64,000 bases of DNA from Solenopsis invicta (taxonomy: Eukaryota; Arthropoda; Insecta; Hymenoptera; Formicidae): NCBI RefSeq assembly GCF_016802725.1, contig NC_052671.1, positions 1,241,001-1,305,000 on the forward strand, written 5' to 3'. This document shows, piece by piece, positions 50,851 through 64,000 of the stretch. Position 1 is the stretch's first letter; every line of letters starts with the position of its first letter. The notes beneath the pieces are model-generated. The model was not told the origin of the DNA. It ran no database searches and saw nothing but the letters and a program-made list of their open reading frames with translations. The position numbers and the translations under genes were made by a program.

Positions 50851-51750
50851 AGTTTGAAAAAGGGAGGGGTTATCGATTCAACGTTTGTTTGCGTAACGTG
50901 TTTACTTCTCGCCGCGAATATCTTCCCTCCTCGCTACTCACAGTCTGCTCGGTTGGGGCACCCTCGTGCCGAGCCGAACTCACAGCGGGGATGGATCCGC
51001 GATGGTACGAGGGAGGAAGGAGAGCGGGAACGGGGCAGGAGGGAGAGGGAGTAGGACGTTGGAAATATCATTTATCACGGCCAGGACTGTCAATCTCCGC
51101 CGCATTGATACGATGATAGTCCACCGACGTCACGATGCTTCGCTAGCTGTTCATCCGCCGTTGAATCGTCGACGTTTCTCATCGTGGTACACGTAGGATG
51201 TTCCGTCATAACGTTGTAAATTAAAGCGACACACGCTTGATCATTGGTGTATACGTGACGTTAACCTATTACACGCACATTAGCATAATTTTAATCGATA
51301 ATTTATATCGAGAAGAAATCCATGAATTAGATTATACGTCAGAAACAAAAAATAAAACCGGATTTGGTTGCAATCAATTATAAATGATACAACAGGTTTC
51401 GAATTCAAATGACTTATCTGTGATACCTGCTATTAATCTCTGAATACTTGCGAAACTTACATCAACCTTTTATTGCAGTGACACGAACCTTTATTATGTA
51501 CAACGAACCTTTATTATGTACAAATATATTCTTCGTCGGTTACCGTTCTTACTGTTTCTGCTCGATGGTCAGTAGATCCCATTTTAAAACGAGACGGTAT
51601 ATCGGGTGGCGAAAGTTAATGAGACTTTTGCGTGTACCGGAAACCAGTAGATTCTTCTGCTGCTGGGGAAGACAACTTCCACCCTCTCTCGTAAAACTGC
51701 GTATCGTGTGTAACGGCCACTCCCAAATTTTGCACGCACATTAAATACTT
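50851..51750. other. GC-richer patch upstream of ftz
   Basis: Moderate GC with a purine-rich run at about 51005-51050 and the tandem duplication at 51484-51523. Overlapping frames in several phases argue against coding. Confidence 0.45.
51484..51523. repeat. 20 nt perfect tandem duplication
   Basis: CGAACCTTTATTATGTACAA occurs twice back to back, upstream of ftz. Confidence 0.9.
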
Positions 51751-54700
51751 GATGCATTCAAGAAACTGCCATCTGACCGCCAAAAAATAATTTCACACGA
51801 TTAAGATCCTACCGATAATAATTTAATTACGACATTCAATTTTACCGCTAATAATTTCGCAACCGTAATAAAAAGTATTATCTTATGGTGTACAACAAAT
51901 ATAAATTGGCTGTCGGACCAAATACACCACAGAAAAAAGAATATTTTTGTTTTAAAAACATTTTTATTTTCAAAATGTTAAAAATGAGACGTTAAATAGA
52001 TATTTGTACGCGTGAAGAAATTTTATATAGTTTTATCAAGAAATATTTTTTTTTACTGAATTTTATATAGTTCCATATATAAAATTTTATAGTTCCATAT
52101 ATAAGCAGAACAATAATAATTTCTTGCTTATGAAACAATGATTATTAAATAGAGTATATTAGTTTTAATTAGTGTGACACTAATGTTTAATAATATTTTT
52201 TTCTGTAGTATTGTAAACATCAATTTAGAACTTAATGACAAAACATAATCTCTATAAAAACAATCGATGAATACACATCGTGTCAGAATAATTTTGCACA
52301 TAAATATGCATCATAATTTTATTTTTACTTTGTGCCATTTATAATATTTCATCCACCGTTTTATATGACGTTTGAAATTTCGTGTTAGAAAAGTGCAGCG
52401 TAAATGAATGCAAAAATAACGCCTAAGGGAACTCGTGATGTAAGCGCGTTGGAAAAACCATTACATAAACCACACGCTTCAACGACCGGATATGGTAGCT
52501 AAAGAATAATAGTGATCACTGATCGATATTTTTCCACGAAATCTGTTCTCGTTAAATAAAGTCATTTTGGCATGCGCTGCGCGAGATCAACTGGATCTAG
52601 ATCGTCGTGACTTAGTACTTCAAGGTTGACGAAACATTCCATTAAACCTACTTACCTATGCCCGGGTTCGCAATTATCATTACACAGCTCGATTATCTGA
52701 GCAGCGAAGGCTTGTTAACGGGAGCCGATCAATCCGCGCGGACAGTTGCTCCGGGCTAAAATCCTGCGGGATCGACAAAACGTTTAATTGATCTGAATAA
52801 AACCCGCGTGCGGAAAGTCGAGGCTGAACGGCTAGACGATGGCGTTCAATGTACCATTAGGTAGTTATTGCGATCATCGGGTGGAATGGCGTAGGTTGTA
52901 CGGGCACACCGACTACAGGCTCGCGCACACGCGCGCGTAAATACGCATGTAGGTATACGCGGGTAAGCCATCGTGGCTTCATTCACGTCAGATGTGAGGC
53001 GACCACGTCATTTATCTGCCAGCCAGTCGGGCTAACGATGCATTGCCGGTTTGTTGGTCGAAGTCGTGGCATTACCATACAGACACCGCGAATGCATTCG
53101 AATGCGTACGAAATGCAGATGCAAGTTCTTGAGGGCTGAAATAAGCGGTTTGCACGAGCGGTACCGGCATTTAGCGAGTTATCATCACCGACCTGCCTCA
53201 TTAATACTCCAATTCACGCATTCGGCTATGCGCTCGGCGCTACGTCGATATCATCGACACACGAACCGTTCGATATTTACGCTCGACTCTCGAGATTACG
53301 GCCGATTGACACCAGGTCGCTTCTGACCATTGTGACGTTCGTTATCATTATGCTTCTTCCTCGCGGTCATTAGATATAATTATCCGATTATTTGTAATCA
53401 TATGTTGTTGAGAAAAATAGTCTTACGAGACAATAAACGGCATTGGTCAGCAAATGCGCGATAATTATAATCGGTTATTGACTGCAAAAAAGCATACTTG
53501 TTCCGCGCGATACAACATCAATGACACGACATTTACTAAGACGAATGATGTACGTAGACAAAAGTGGCACGATTACAAATCCAGACATGCCTTGTCATAT
53601 CATTATACTGTGTTAAGGACACACATCCAATGCTCAGATGTGCACAGATGTATACATGTATGTATCCTTATCTTACACCAATTTACGATCACTTTTATTA
53701 AGTAGTGCAGCGTAACAAACTTCATAATTTTACAGTGTTGGCCTAACCATTGTCCGTTTGCCAGTCGGTCTATTTATAACATTTATCAAAAAAGGTTTAA
53801 CTAACTTTTTCAAATTTTCTTTTACCTAAAGATCTTAGTTTTGTCAAGGCAAAATATAAGTCAAATTAATTGACTGTAAAGGGATCAAAGGTTAAGGTCA
53901 ATAACATTTTTCTCGTTGCATTATTTATTTACATCTGTTACAAAATGTTTATTTAAGTTCTTAATGTTACATATTAATATAAATAATATACTATATTGTG
54001 TACAATCGAATTAATCTACTGAATACATTCAATAATTTCCAATTTCTTTGTAATAAATATCATTAAATTTATATAATTAATTGGTAAGAAGCAAAAATAG
54101 AAAGAATAAATAAATCATCCCAGTTATTATAAAGTATCGTTATTAATATAAAAGTATTAAAAGGATACTTATCAAAAAGAATACACATTTGTAAGACTAA
54201 AGAGGATAAATTTAAGATATACCGAGAATATTTAAGTGTTTTATTCTTGATTAACTTTGAAATAAGTTTTTTCAATTTTATTTTATTAATTGACTGAACA
54301 CTTCAACTGACGTAGGTATTGTAAAACCGGTGACAAAAAAGTACATGATTATCAGTACTTGCATCGTGCATTTGTGCGGTGTCCATGAAGGTAATTAGAC
54401 AGTTCCTGCCAAAGTCATTTATTACAACTCAGAGACAGCAAGAAAAGGATGCGTGACCCTATGTTGTTATTACATGCGTAAAAAAATTAAGAGGACCACC
54501 GTGGAAGTATTGTTGTATGACAAGTCCATTGAAGTCGTATGAATACTTTCACCAAAAAAGTTGTTCATAATTTATTTTAAGTTTGTTGTAAGTTGTAATA
54601 AATGTACCTCCAAGGAACCATATACATATTATAACAGTTTTATTATAATATGTATTTAAATAATTTTATTTATTTTCTATAAACAGTTTCGAGTGTGCAA

Positions 54701-54870
54701 AAGTCGAATTGTTATATTTTAATGCAATCTGTAACAATTGCAATATATAACTGACTTAATGATCGTTGTGAAAATTGACTTTTTTCTCTGTGCCTAAAAC
54801 AATAAATCTGTAACGAGCAGTTTCATGTTCAGCATCAGCTTCAAAAATTAAATTTTTTCCATTGTGAAAA
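51751..54870. other. ftz upstream spacer, middle part
   Basis: AT-rich, with a moderate-GC segment at about 52.4-53.7 kb that is rich in CpG. No gene was recognised. Confidence 0.5.
52061..52104. repeat. Imperfect tandem duplication
   Basis: Two units share TTTTAT(AT)AGTTCCATATATA. It lies in AT-rich DNA next to an ACAGAAAAAA motif (51929) that resembles the ends of the 40.1 kb element. Confidence 0.6.
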
Positions 54871-56000
54871 AGATACCTAGGGAGATTGTCGTAGAGTCTA
54901 GGCTGAGAAGAATTAGACGTTAACGCTCATGTAGAGAGGAAGGGAATGGGAGTCCTAGCGGAGAGGGCTCGGTTACGTCCAAATAGAAATTCAATTGATC
55001 TTGTCCGGTAGTGTCAGGTAATCCATCTTGTTCCTTCCGCCATGTCTGGAGCTGTGTCTAAGTTGGACGGTGAGGAGGTTTCCGCGTTTCTCTTTCTCGT
55101 TCTCCACTTTTCGGTTGCTGCGACGTTCCGTCGGCTATACGGTTCCGTCCGTCGCCATAGAAAAAAGAGGACAGCTGTCCAGCCGACCGCCAAACTACCC
55201 ATTAATTACAATCCTGGACACACTCACACTTATCCATTTGTTTGTCTTTCCATCTCGCTCCCTCCGTAGTCCTCCCCCCTTCCATAGTTTCTCAGTTACC
55301 ACCACCCGTTGTGAATAAAAATCGCTCTGCCAAACTACAAGTCGAGCCCTGGTCCCTTCGTCCCTTCGTGCTGCCCTGCATACTTCCGCATTCTTTTTTT
55401 CGAGCTGCGACTGAGCGGCGCGAGGCGCGGCGCGGAGCGATGAGTGGATTTTTGCGCCGAGCATCCTTAGCCACTGTACAATTATTGCGCATCATTGTAC
55501 AACGAGGAAATTGGCTCCGGTCTCCATTTAATATTCACGGTGACTAAGTTCGCGATTTGCATTCATCTGCCGATCGTGACGGTGTGCACTTGCGCCCGAA
55601 ACGAGTGGTCTGTTCTCAAGATAACAATGATTATTCCCCTTCGGATGACCGATTTTATCCTCCTCGCAAGATCGAAACGAGGCAACGCAACGATTGCAAC
55701 TACGATAAGCTACCAACTATCGGCGCGAGCTGTTCATGCGCGTGCTTGTACGGGATGGGCTAATTGGTAATACAACTTTATTACTCTCCGTTAAGTAATG
55801 ACGGTCTGTGTTAAGTACGCCCGGTCCGAAGGGCATGGAAGGGACGTATCGATACCGGATCAAGATAAAGGCGCGCATGTACGAGAGAGATAAGCCATTG
55901 TAAAGTATTAAGTACGGGGAGTGCATCCTCTAATAAGGCGATAAGGGTCACCTACCAAACGATTTCTGACTGCCTTGAGCGATCTCGAGTCGGTGATCTA
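54871..56000. other. GC-rich noncoding block
   Basis: A GC-rich segment with overlapping open frames on both strands (55014-55926) and no recognisable domain. It may be a conserved regulatory block or a noncoding exon. Confidence 0.4.
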
Positions 56001-59000
56001 GCGCGAATCGATGATCGGCCAACAAACTGGAATCTTTGGGACGCCTACATCCGCTAGTCGGATATACGCCGTGTTGCGTGCAAATTATTTTAATAATAAT
56101 GAGATTGAAGAAAAAGATTCGTTCAAAGATTCATATATTATAATAAAATATTTTACACGGAGACGCTCAACATATTATAAATACATATCTATATGGATAG
56201 ACGTTGAGCTAGACATTGAATTCGATTAAAAAGTCAGTTGGTGCCAATGAACCCGTCAAATCGAGAGGGTTTGGATGATTTACGAAATTCAGATGGGCAG
56301 GAAAAGATCCGAACGTTCGCAGCTACTTGCGGATAATTAATAACGCCGAGATCAAAAGTGCGGCCATTGAATGTTCGCTCATTCACAAACGATCTCTCCG
56401 CCCAGATGAATGCGAACCAGATCGTTACAAGGGTATTCTACGGGCGTGCCACGTATGGGTGTCTTCAGGTCAATACTGGCGGTTTGGTGAATACAATTAT
56501 TAATGCCATCATTAAGAGCATTTACCATTTTTTAATACCTACGATCAGGAAGGAATATAATCCATTACTCAACCGTCGGTTGTTAGATGTACATTTTTTT
56601 ACGCCCTTTCGGCCCGTTGCCAATAGAGTAGTAATGGAAAGTTGCATCCTTTTTTTTATACAGAATATTCCATAAAGTTTATATTAAGTATGATGTCTGA
56701 ATAACGTTTTCGTTAATGTTGTTGGCGAATTTTATCAGAAAACTTCCAAAATTCATAAGCAAAATAAAACGTCACTTGTGTATACAACGTAAATATACGA
56801 AAATTGATTATACCAGAGTAATATATAGTTTGTAAAAGACATCATTTTTATTAAAAGAAAAAAAAATAATTAATGTGACTTTTTTATAAATATAAAAATA
56901 TATATAAGTATGACGTAAAATACACACGAAAACTTGAGAAGCTAGATTGTTCAGTTTCAAATATATATTTTAATCGCCATTAAGAGAGGGGAGCCACGAG
57001 GAAACAAAATACGCGGCAGAGACACGTGTCAACATAATAAATCGTAATGATGTCTGACATGCGGTTTGTTTTAGACGGCAGATTCGAACATATGATTATA
57101 AACTGCACGTGGACAGCGATTGCAAAAAAAATGTTCGTATATTATTTGATAATTTTTTTCATCTAAAAATTTAAAAAATCTTAAAATATCAATTTCTTTC
57201 GCTCTACTCAAATAATATTAAAAACTGCTTGATCAATAAAAAGATGTTTTTAAATATATGTAGACACAAATTAGAGAAATTGTACAAATATGTTTTATTA
57301 TAAAATTTTAATAAATATTTGTTTTTTATTTGTTTATGTCATAAAAATGTTGCGCTCTATTCATTGAAATTTCTTACAAAAATTTATTGAATACTTAAAC
57401 TGTCATCATAAACTTATAAATCTGTCATAAATGTGAAACAAATGCTTTCTACATCTGTGAAATTTGTCCTACGTTTATGAAAATCACGTGCAACGAGACG
57501 CAATGACAGGCATTCGTAGTAGCATGAAAATGACTCCTCGACGCGGATCAAGGATGATATCCAAGGCGGAGAGAAGACTAGAGAAGCATCGTCGGGATTA
57601 TATGGGGCGCGTCCACGTATACACTCTCCTAAGCGTACTCCTCAAAATATTTCCATCTCTTCCTGTCTCTTCCGATCTTCGCCTGCATCCATTCTCGTCC
57701 TCTTCCTTCTGCTATTTCTTTCTCCCCCTGTATGACGAGCGCGTCGCGCACAGTTTACATCCACACCTCCGACCGATTATTTGTTGCTTCCGTTCCGAAA
57801 GACTATTTTCAACCGACGACACTCGTATTTAAATCTGTTGTACGTTAAACGAAACTATCGAAAATATATTGCTTATCTCGTAAGTAGTACCCATTACTAT
57901 TAAAAGATTAACAAATCCCATTGGTTTTCAAAAGACATATAGTTACATTTTATTTTGCTTTTGTACTCGCAAGATTTCTTTTGTTTATTTTCTTTGTTTC
58001 AAGTGCTTCAAACAAATGTGCGTCTTAAACCTTTGAGAGAAATTGCAAATATATAAATTATCGTATACATATATCACTGGAGTGCACGCTAACAGATAAT
58101 AACTTGTATATACTAAGAGAGAAGGGACCGCGTGCACTTCCTATCTTTAAATTCTCGTAGTTGAAAACTATGTAGGTCTACGTTCAAAAGACTTAATAAA
58201 CGTCAACGTTTTTTCTCCTGAATCTTATAAAAATGTATTTTTGTGTAATCTGATTGTCGCTGTGTTTCATCCCGAGAATAAGTCTGCGACACACGCGTTG
58301 CAGAGATAAAAAAAAAAAAGTCGCGGCGTGAAAAAACAGCTCGGATGTTCCAGGTAGGCGGTCGTAGTTCCTTCAGCAACCCAGTGGACTCTTCCTCTAT
58401 ACAGTTTCTCTAAAGCCGTATAATGCGGCTTACAACTAGGGAGTTATGGCGCCGGCTGGTGGTACGCGAACAAGATTTGAGCTCGAGAGGGAGTTATCAG
58501 GCGACTTAATCGAACGATTAATGATACGGCACGTGTAAAAGTCCTACAGAGACGAAGAAGCACGCGAAAGAGGAAAGGATGGGGACCGAGGGTAAGAATC
58601 AGCCGGTGATTCGGATCGGCCATGAAACCGCTTGTTAGACGCTGGATCTTAACGTCGTCGTCCTCCTGTACATTTAAATAAAACCGAGCGCTGAGTAATT
58701 AACTAATTATTCCGTGGTCCAATGAGATCAATCGCTATAATCGCAACTCGTCCGATCAGCACACAAAATGCGCAGCCCGAAAAATAATATAAAAAATAAT
58801 CTACATGCAGAAATATTTAGTATATATTTTTATCGCTTTTACTGAGATGGATATCACAGTTACAAAACAGTAACCATAATTTGTAGACATAAATTTAATA
58901 AAAAATTATTGTCAAAGTTTGAAATTTTTTAAATTAAAAATGGGAGATGTATAGTTCTGAAGTAAATATCTTCTAATCAATTTATATGCCGTCGCAAAAA

Positions 59001-62000
59001 GCTGAAGAGTAAGATAATTACTGAAGGTAAACTGTCCAGGCCTTTGTCATGAATTTTATTAAAAAAGTATAATTATGATTTCTATTGAACCGTTAACAAT
59101 TAGCAGTGAGCTGCTTTTAGTATGTAACTTACAGACTTTTAAAGCCCGTTTATACAAATACGGTCTAATCCTCTCTGTCTCCGGATTGGAGAAATATCAG
59201 CGGTGATGGAACGATTCGAGTCGCGTTAAATATTAAGCCGACCACGAAGCACCCGAGTTGCCTCATAATGAGGGCGTTTTCTGTATCTTGGAGATAAAAC
59301 CTATGCATCTCCACTATTGATCAGGACCGCTCATTAGCAGTAGATTAATATGATCCGGTCGGTGGAACGAGCAAACAAATACACGGTAGCCATGTCCACG
59401 ACAACGTCCCCATTCGTTTGGCTGCTCCAAGCGTTTGAACATCAACACGTATGCACGAAGTGTAATCCAGCGTAAACCAGCGTAAACTTCAATATGTAAT
59501 AATTGTGATATAAAATTACTAGACTGAGTATTTAAAATTGAATTAACAGTTAAAGTATTTTATTACAAGAATATCAATGGATTGAAAGATGAAAACAAGA
59601 AACAAAAAAAAATGCAAGATGACCGCTCCGCGTAAATTTCTCCGAATTAATTACTTGTGATGAATAAAATATCATAAATCTCAGCGGTTTCGTATTCTCT
59701 ATTTCCATCTTAATCTTTTAACTACGACAGCGGTATTACTCTACGAATCTCGGCAAAACCACGTAAATATGTGAGATGCATTTCTTACATTTTGTCGCGA
59801 GAGACGATCTGCAATAATATTGCAGCTCGTAGATTGAAAGTTACGAGGGAGGTAAGTAAAGAAAACCGTAGCCTTACATGGAACTTCGCGCGAAATCAAG
59901 ATCTCGGTTAAGGTGGGGACACGAGGGTAATGGCGTGTGCATTATTCTGATAAATCGCTCCGACTGGCGTCAATCCTGACTTCGAGCTGACTGGAAATCT
60001 TGCCCGGCAAAATCTATACCTACCTACACAGGATGCTTGAAGTCAAATCGCGGCATCATCGAACGGGTATGCCAGACGAAAAATATGTCGTGCGATTGAC
60101 ACCGTACGTTTTATCTCTCAATGAAATTACATAAGAAAATATCTATATATCTTGTCGAAACACAGAGGCAAATACACATACATACATATACGAAATTAAA
60201 CTTATATAATAAATGATTGTGACATTATTACGATAAACAGTAGTTTGTGTAAATTGGATATTTTAATCAAATAATTGAAAATTTTGTTCAATACAAAGAT
60301 AAGAGAATCAAAACTTTTTGTTATAATATCATAATTTGACATCGTAAAATATAAAATACTTGTAAAATTAACGCAATTGTATTATTTGTAGTTATTATGC
60401 TTTTGGTAATAATATAATTTAATAATATTGTTATAAAAATTGTCTTTTAATTTTTTTTCCTTTTTATCTTTTACGAATATACTTAGAGAAAATTAGTAAA
60501 AGATTTATTATTATTAATTAGATTACAACAGATTTACAGCTTATTAATTAATGTAATTTAAACGACATAACTATTATATTTGACTTATACTCCAATCTCA
60601 TAAGCTACAGATTTATTGCAACGTTATCGATTGCCGCATTGACGCTAATTAGCAATTAACAGATACTAAACATAAAATTAATATTTTCGTGATAAGGAAC
60701 ATCTTCTGAATTAATATATTAAGCCAATATGTTAAATAGTTTCGTATATTAAACATAATTGAAAGATTACAAACATAAACAATATTCTTTTTCTGATTTA
60801 ATTTTTAGTTAACATAATTTTCTGTTAACATTAGATACAAGCAGGACGTTATAGAATTAGAAATATAACGAATTGTAAATTTCGCATATTTCATAAATTT
60901 AATATCATTCGACAGAATATATTTGAGAAGGTATCGATAAGCAAGTGACACGAATCTGCACCGTACCTGGAGACCTGAAAAGGGCCTTCTACCCTGACTG
61001 CCAAGATTTATCGTTTAAACGTGCACTTATGGGTTCAAGAGAGGGTATTGCGTCACATACGCGAGGCTATAAATCATCAAAATATGAGTCGATGATAGAA
61101 CGCAAAGGAATAACGTTTAGTAGCTGAATTAACGTCATCCAAGGCATTTATGCGGATAAATGATTGGATACGGATATCCATCTATAGTATAACGATAAGT
61201 TCATCAATACTACGAGGTCAAAATGAAATTTAAGCCTCGAAGAAAGTACTCACTATTTTGTACATTTATAACGCGGCAAGCGCGCTGAAGTCCATACGGA
61301 TCTTGGAAGATAAAATTTAAGGATGCACGATCGCACACATGCGAAGGCGTAAAAAGATGCGGGCAAGTCAAGGAAAATCAAGTTCATCCCCGCGTATGCT
61401 GCTACACTCGGCGAGATCTTCGCCCGAATGGAATTATAGCACGTGCTTTGAAACGTTGAACCCTCTCTCCGTTTATCTTCCAACTGTGTAAAAAGAACAT
61501 CTTCTGATACTCGCCCGTCATTCATACGTACCGAGAATTAATGGCTTGCGCAGCCGTGGAATTCCGTTATTTACGTTCCAACATTGAATATTAATTTAAT
61601 TAGTGTGAGAATGAAAAGAATCATTTCTTTTTTCTTTATTCTTACCGTAATTTATTTAAATAATTTATTTCAAGTAAAAATAATTGGCGTATCCGGCATG
61701 TCTGATATTTATTGACTTGGATTATTTAAATCTTGGAATAATACTACAATTAATATATATTTAACAAAGTAGACACATCTATTATATCAATTAGTTTCAA
61801 GTAACTATAAAAATATTTATAATGTACATGTTCCATTTAACAAACGAATAATTCAGATATTTAAAGAATATTTTCCTAGTTACTGTAAAATGGAACATCT
61901 GCCGCTTGTAAACATATATAATTTAGTTATTAAGATTTACCGTGGAAACTTAATTCATAGCAATCATCATTGCTACTATCATCGTTCATTCCCGCGCTGA

Positions 62001-64000
62001 CCCCAGGCATAACAAACGAACGAACCAACGAACGATTCGCAACGACGACGATATTATCTATTATATTTAATGCGAACCTCTTTAGCCTCCGCTAATTGAT
62101 AGCTGGGCATTAGCGTAATTGTAATGAGTCAAAATTACGGCAATCATGCGGTCTAGCGCCTTGGGGGAGGAGTTAAAGTCTTTGGCTTTCGGTGGATCTT
62201 CAAAGAAATTTGCCGTCATATTCTTCCAACAGTCTGAGACCGACCATCTGAATATTTAATGCGTGAGAAAATAATATTTCTCTGTGTCGTATTAAAAAAG
62301 CAAAATAGAATATTGACAAAGCTTTTAACCGACATACACACTTACTGAAATATATTCTTTAAAGCGTAGGTATATTTCACACAAAAGATTACTTTATGAT
62401 AACATCAAAGAATATCTAACGAACATTGATAGATTATTACTTTCGAAATAATCTTTTTACATAAAGTCAAATGTGAATCTTCATAGTACACAAATTTCGA
62501 AAGAAATCAGCTACATAGCAACTGTTTGTTAAATGCAAGCGTTAGAATATTTTAGAGTTGACTATAACACTGAAGGTTATAATACCGAGATAATGATCTT
62601 ATGTAAAAGGTATGATCAAGAAACATACAACATAAATTATTTCTAAAAAAATATGATTCTTCATGAAAAAGATATGTCATTCCCTTATAGAAAAAACTAT
62701 AAGAATACGAAAAAATTATTGGTATACTGTTGAAGAACTGTACTTGGTATTCTTGTAGTTCTCTTCCGTAAGGATAGTGTCTTTTCCGTTCTTACTGCTG
62801 CTATTCTAAATATATTCTCCATATTATTGCGGTATCACGCGATGTCTTAATATTTACACAAAGCACACAGTATAAAACGACTACAGACATATAGATAAGA
62901 TGTATGAGAGCAAGTTAGATCGAAAAAAAAGCACTTCTCTCTGACAGTAATGGGGGAACAGAGGCGTAATGTGGTACATGTTTATTTAGATGAGGAGCCA
63001 TGAGGTTTATCCCCTCGTCTTTGCGCCGCGTCGGTAATTCATCCGGCGCACGTCCAATTGAGACTCACAGGACAGGCCAGAAGAGGATGATCCGTTAGGA
63101 GGACGTAGCTTAGAGGGTTGAAAACGACGATGGCCTAATCGATGGCCATCTGTCGGGCATAGCGTGAAACTGCTATCAAACGTTTCAGCATGTCCCGTGG
63201 CTGGTAAAACATTGTTACGGATTGTGTATCGGTGGGTGGTTAATGAGAGCCGTAGGATTACACAAGCGTTTGATAACGATCGATATACCACGTCTTTGTG
63301 TCTACGTATTTATCGGATTGTTTGTTAACAACCCGACATAGTAGATCGAAAGTACGTTAAGAGTGATCATTAATCATTTTTAACCATGAAACACGTGTTC
63401 AAACAAATGATATTACAGTAATTTCCATTGTTACTGTAAAGAAGAAATATAGAAAAGGGGGAAGAAGACACGTGAGAGATGCTTCAATCTCTTCTCTCGT
63501 CGTAGGTCGTCGTAGAATTGTGTGATACAGGAAATTTCGTAGCCTTATTCTTTCAGAATCAAGAAAATGTTAAGTTTGGTTCAATATAATCAACATAGTT
63601 GACGTCATTTAATTAATATTCGTTAGAGAGCCGCGAAAGAGCGAATTTATTATAATGTCTGACGCTAGCGTGGCTGCCCGATCTTTCATCCCATAAGCAC
63701 GCTCTGATTATTTATGAACGTGCAAACGCACGCGGCACAATCGATTTCACGGAGGCAAATTAGCCGGGGCCGGTCGGCAGACACGGACGTTAAAATAATA
63801 ACGCTCATCGCTTTAATGGTCAATAATAATTAGGGAAATTCTTGCCGTCGGAAATTGGTCCTCGTTGCGAGTAAGCTTCTCCCGTTGCCGATCTCGCTTT
63901 ATTTCATCGAATTATGCGGCTTAACGCCGTTCGATGATGGCCGAAATTCTTGGATGTGAAACTTTGGACTTAAGGAAGAAACTCTGCACCAATAGTTTTA
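56001..64000. other. Spacer towards the expected Antp gene
   Basis: AT-rich DNA with moderate-GC patches at about 57.5-57.8, 58.3-58.7, 59.2-59.45, 59.9-60.1, 61.3-61.55, 62.0-62.2 and 63.0-63.9 kb. No homeobox or other coding exon was recognised up to the window edge, so Antp must begin (at its 3' end) beyond it if present. Small inverted repeats occur at 61828-61898 (11 bp arms) and 63413-63439 (9 bp arms). Confidence 0.55.

Noticed and set aside
56001..64000. Search for the Antp homeobox exon near the right edge
   Set aside because: No YPWM or homeodomain coding sequence was found on either strand, so Antp is not in the window.

Overview
This is a 64 kb piece of an insect Hox cluster. It is AT-rich, intron-bearing eukaryotic DNA with microsatellites and small inverted-repeat elements. 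Only two protein-coding genes can be supported, and both lie on the minus strand. Sex combs reduced (Scr) has exon 1 at 33900-34713 and its homeobox exon at 15384-15688. A fushi tarazu orthologue (ftz) has exon 1 at 45848-46553 and its homeobox exon at 44314-44834. In both genes the splice sites can be read directly and join in phase 1, giving a 372-residue Scr and a 408-residue Ftz. The same-strand Scr-ftz arrangement is the ancestral insect layout; Drosophila has ftz inverted. The protein sequences and layout suggest a holometabolous insect, most likely a hymenopteran (bee, wasp or ant). That is inference from family knowledge, not from a database match.

Layout from left to right: 1-13.6 kb is noncoding DNA downstream of Scr, presumably towards Dfd, with alternating AT-rich stretches and a few GC-richer islands and a 67 nt GA repeat. 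About 13.6-15.4 kb is probably the Scr 3' UTR. 15.4-15.7 kb is the Scr homeobox exon. 15.7-33.9 kb is a single 18.2 kb Scr intron with microsatellites, a 64 nt near-perfect hairpin and two copies of one inverted-repeat element. 33.9-34.7 kb is Scr exon 1, followed by a GC-rich, polypurine-bearing 5' region to about 37 kb with a candidate TATA box. 37-44.3 kb is AT-rich spacer with more inverted repeats. 44.3-46.6 kb is ftz, whose roughly 1 kb intron holds a foldback element of about 440 bp. 46.6-64 kb is noncoding DNA upstream of ftz, where Antp is expected beyond the right edge. No Antp, Dfd, tRNA, rRNA or mir-10 sequence was recognised.

Scr and Ftz are homeodomain transcription factors. Scr here is very conventional: N-terminal MSSYQF motif, YPWM hexapeptide, Antp-class homeodomain and the Scr-specific KMASM tail. 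Ftz is strongly diverged. Its homeodomain keeps the DNA-contact helix but helix 1 to helix 2 is remodelled, the hexapeptide is degenerate (YSWI) and no strict LXXLL FTZ-F1 docking motif is visible. No new multigene system was found; the most notable material is this Ftz divergence, the foldback element inside the ftz intron with an FTZ-F1-type site, and an intronic hairpin in Scr.
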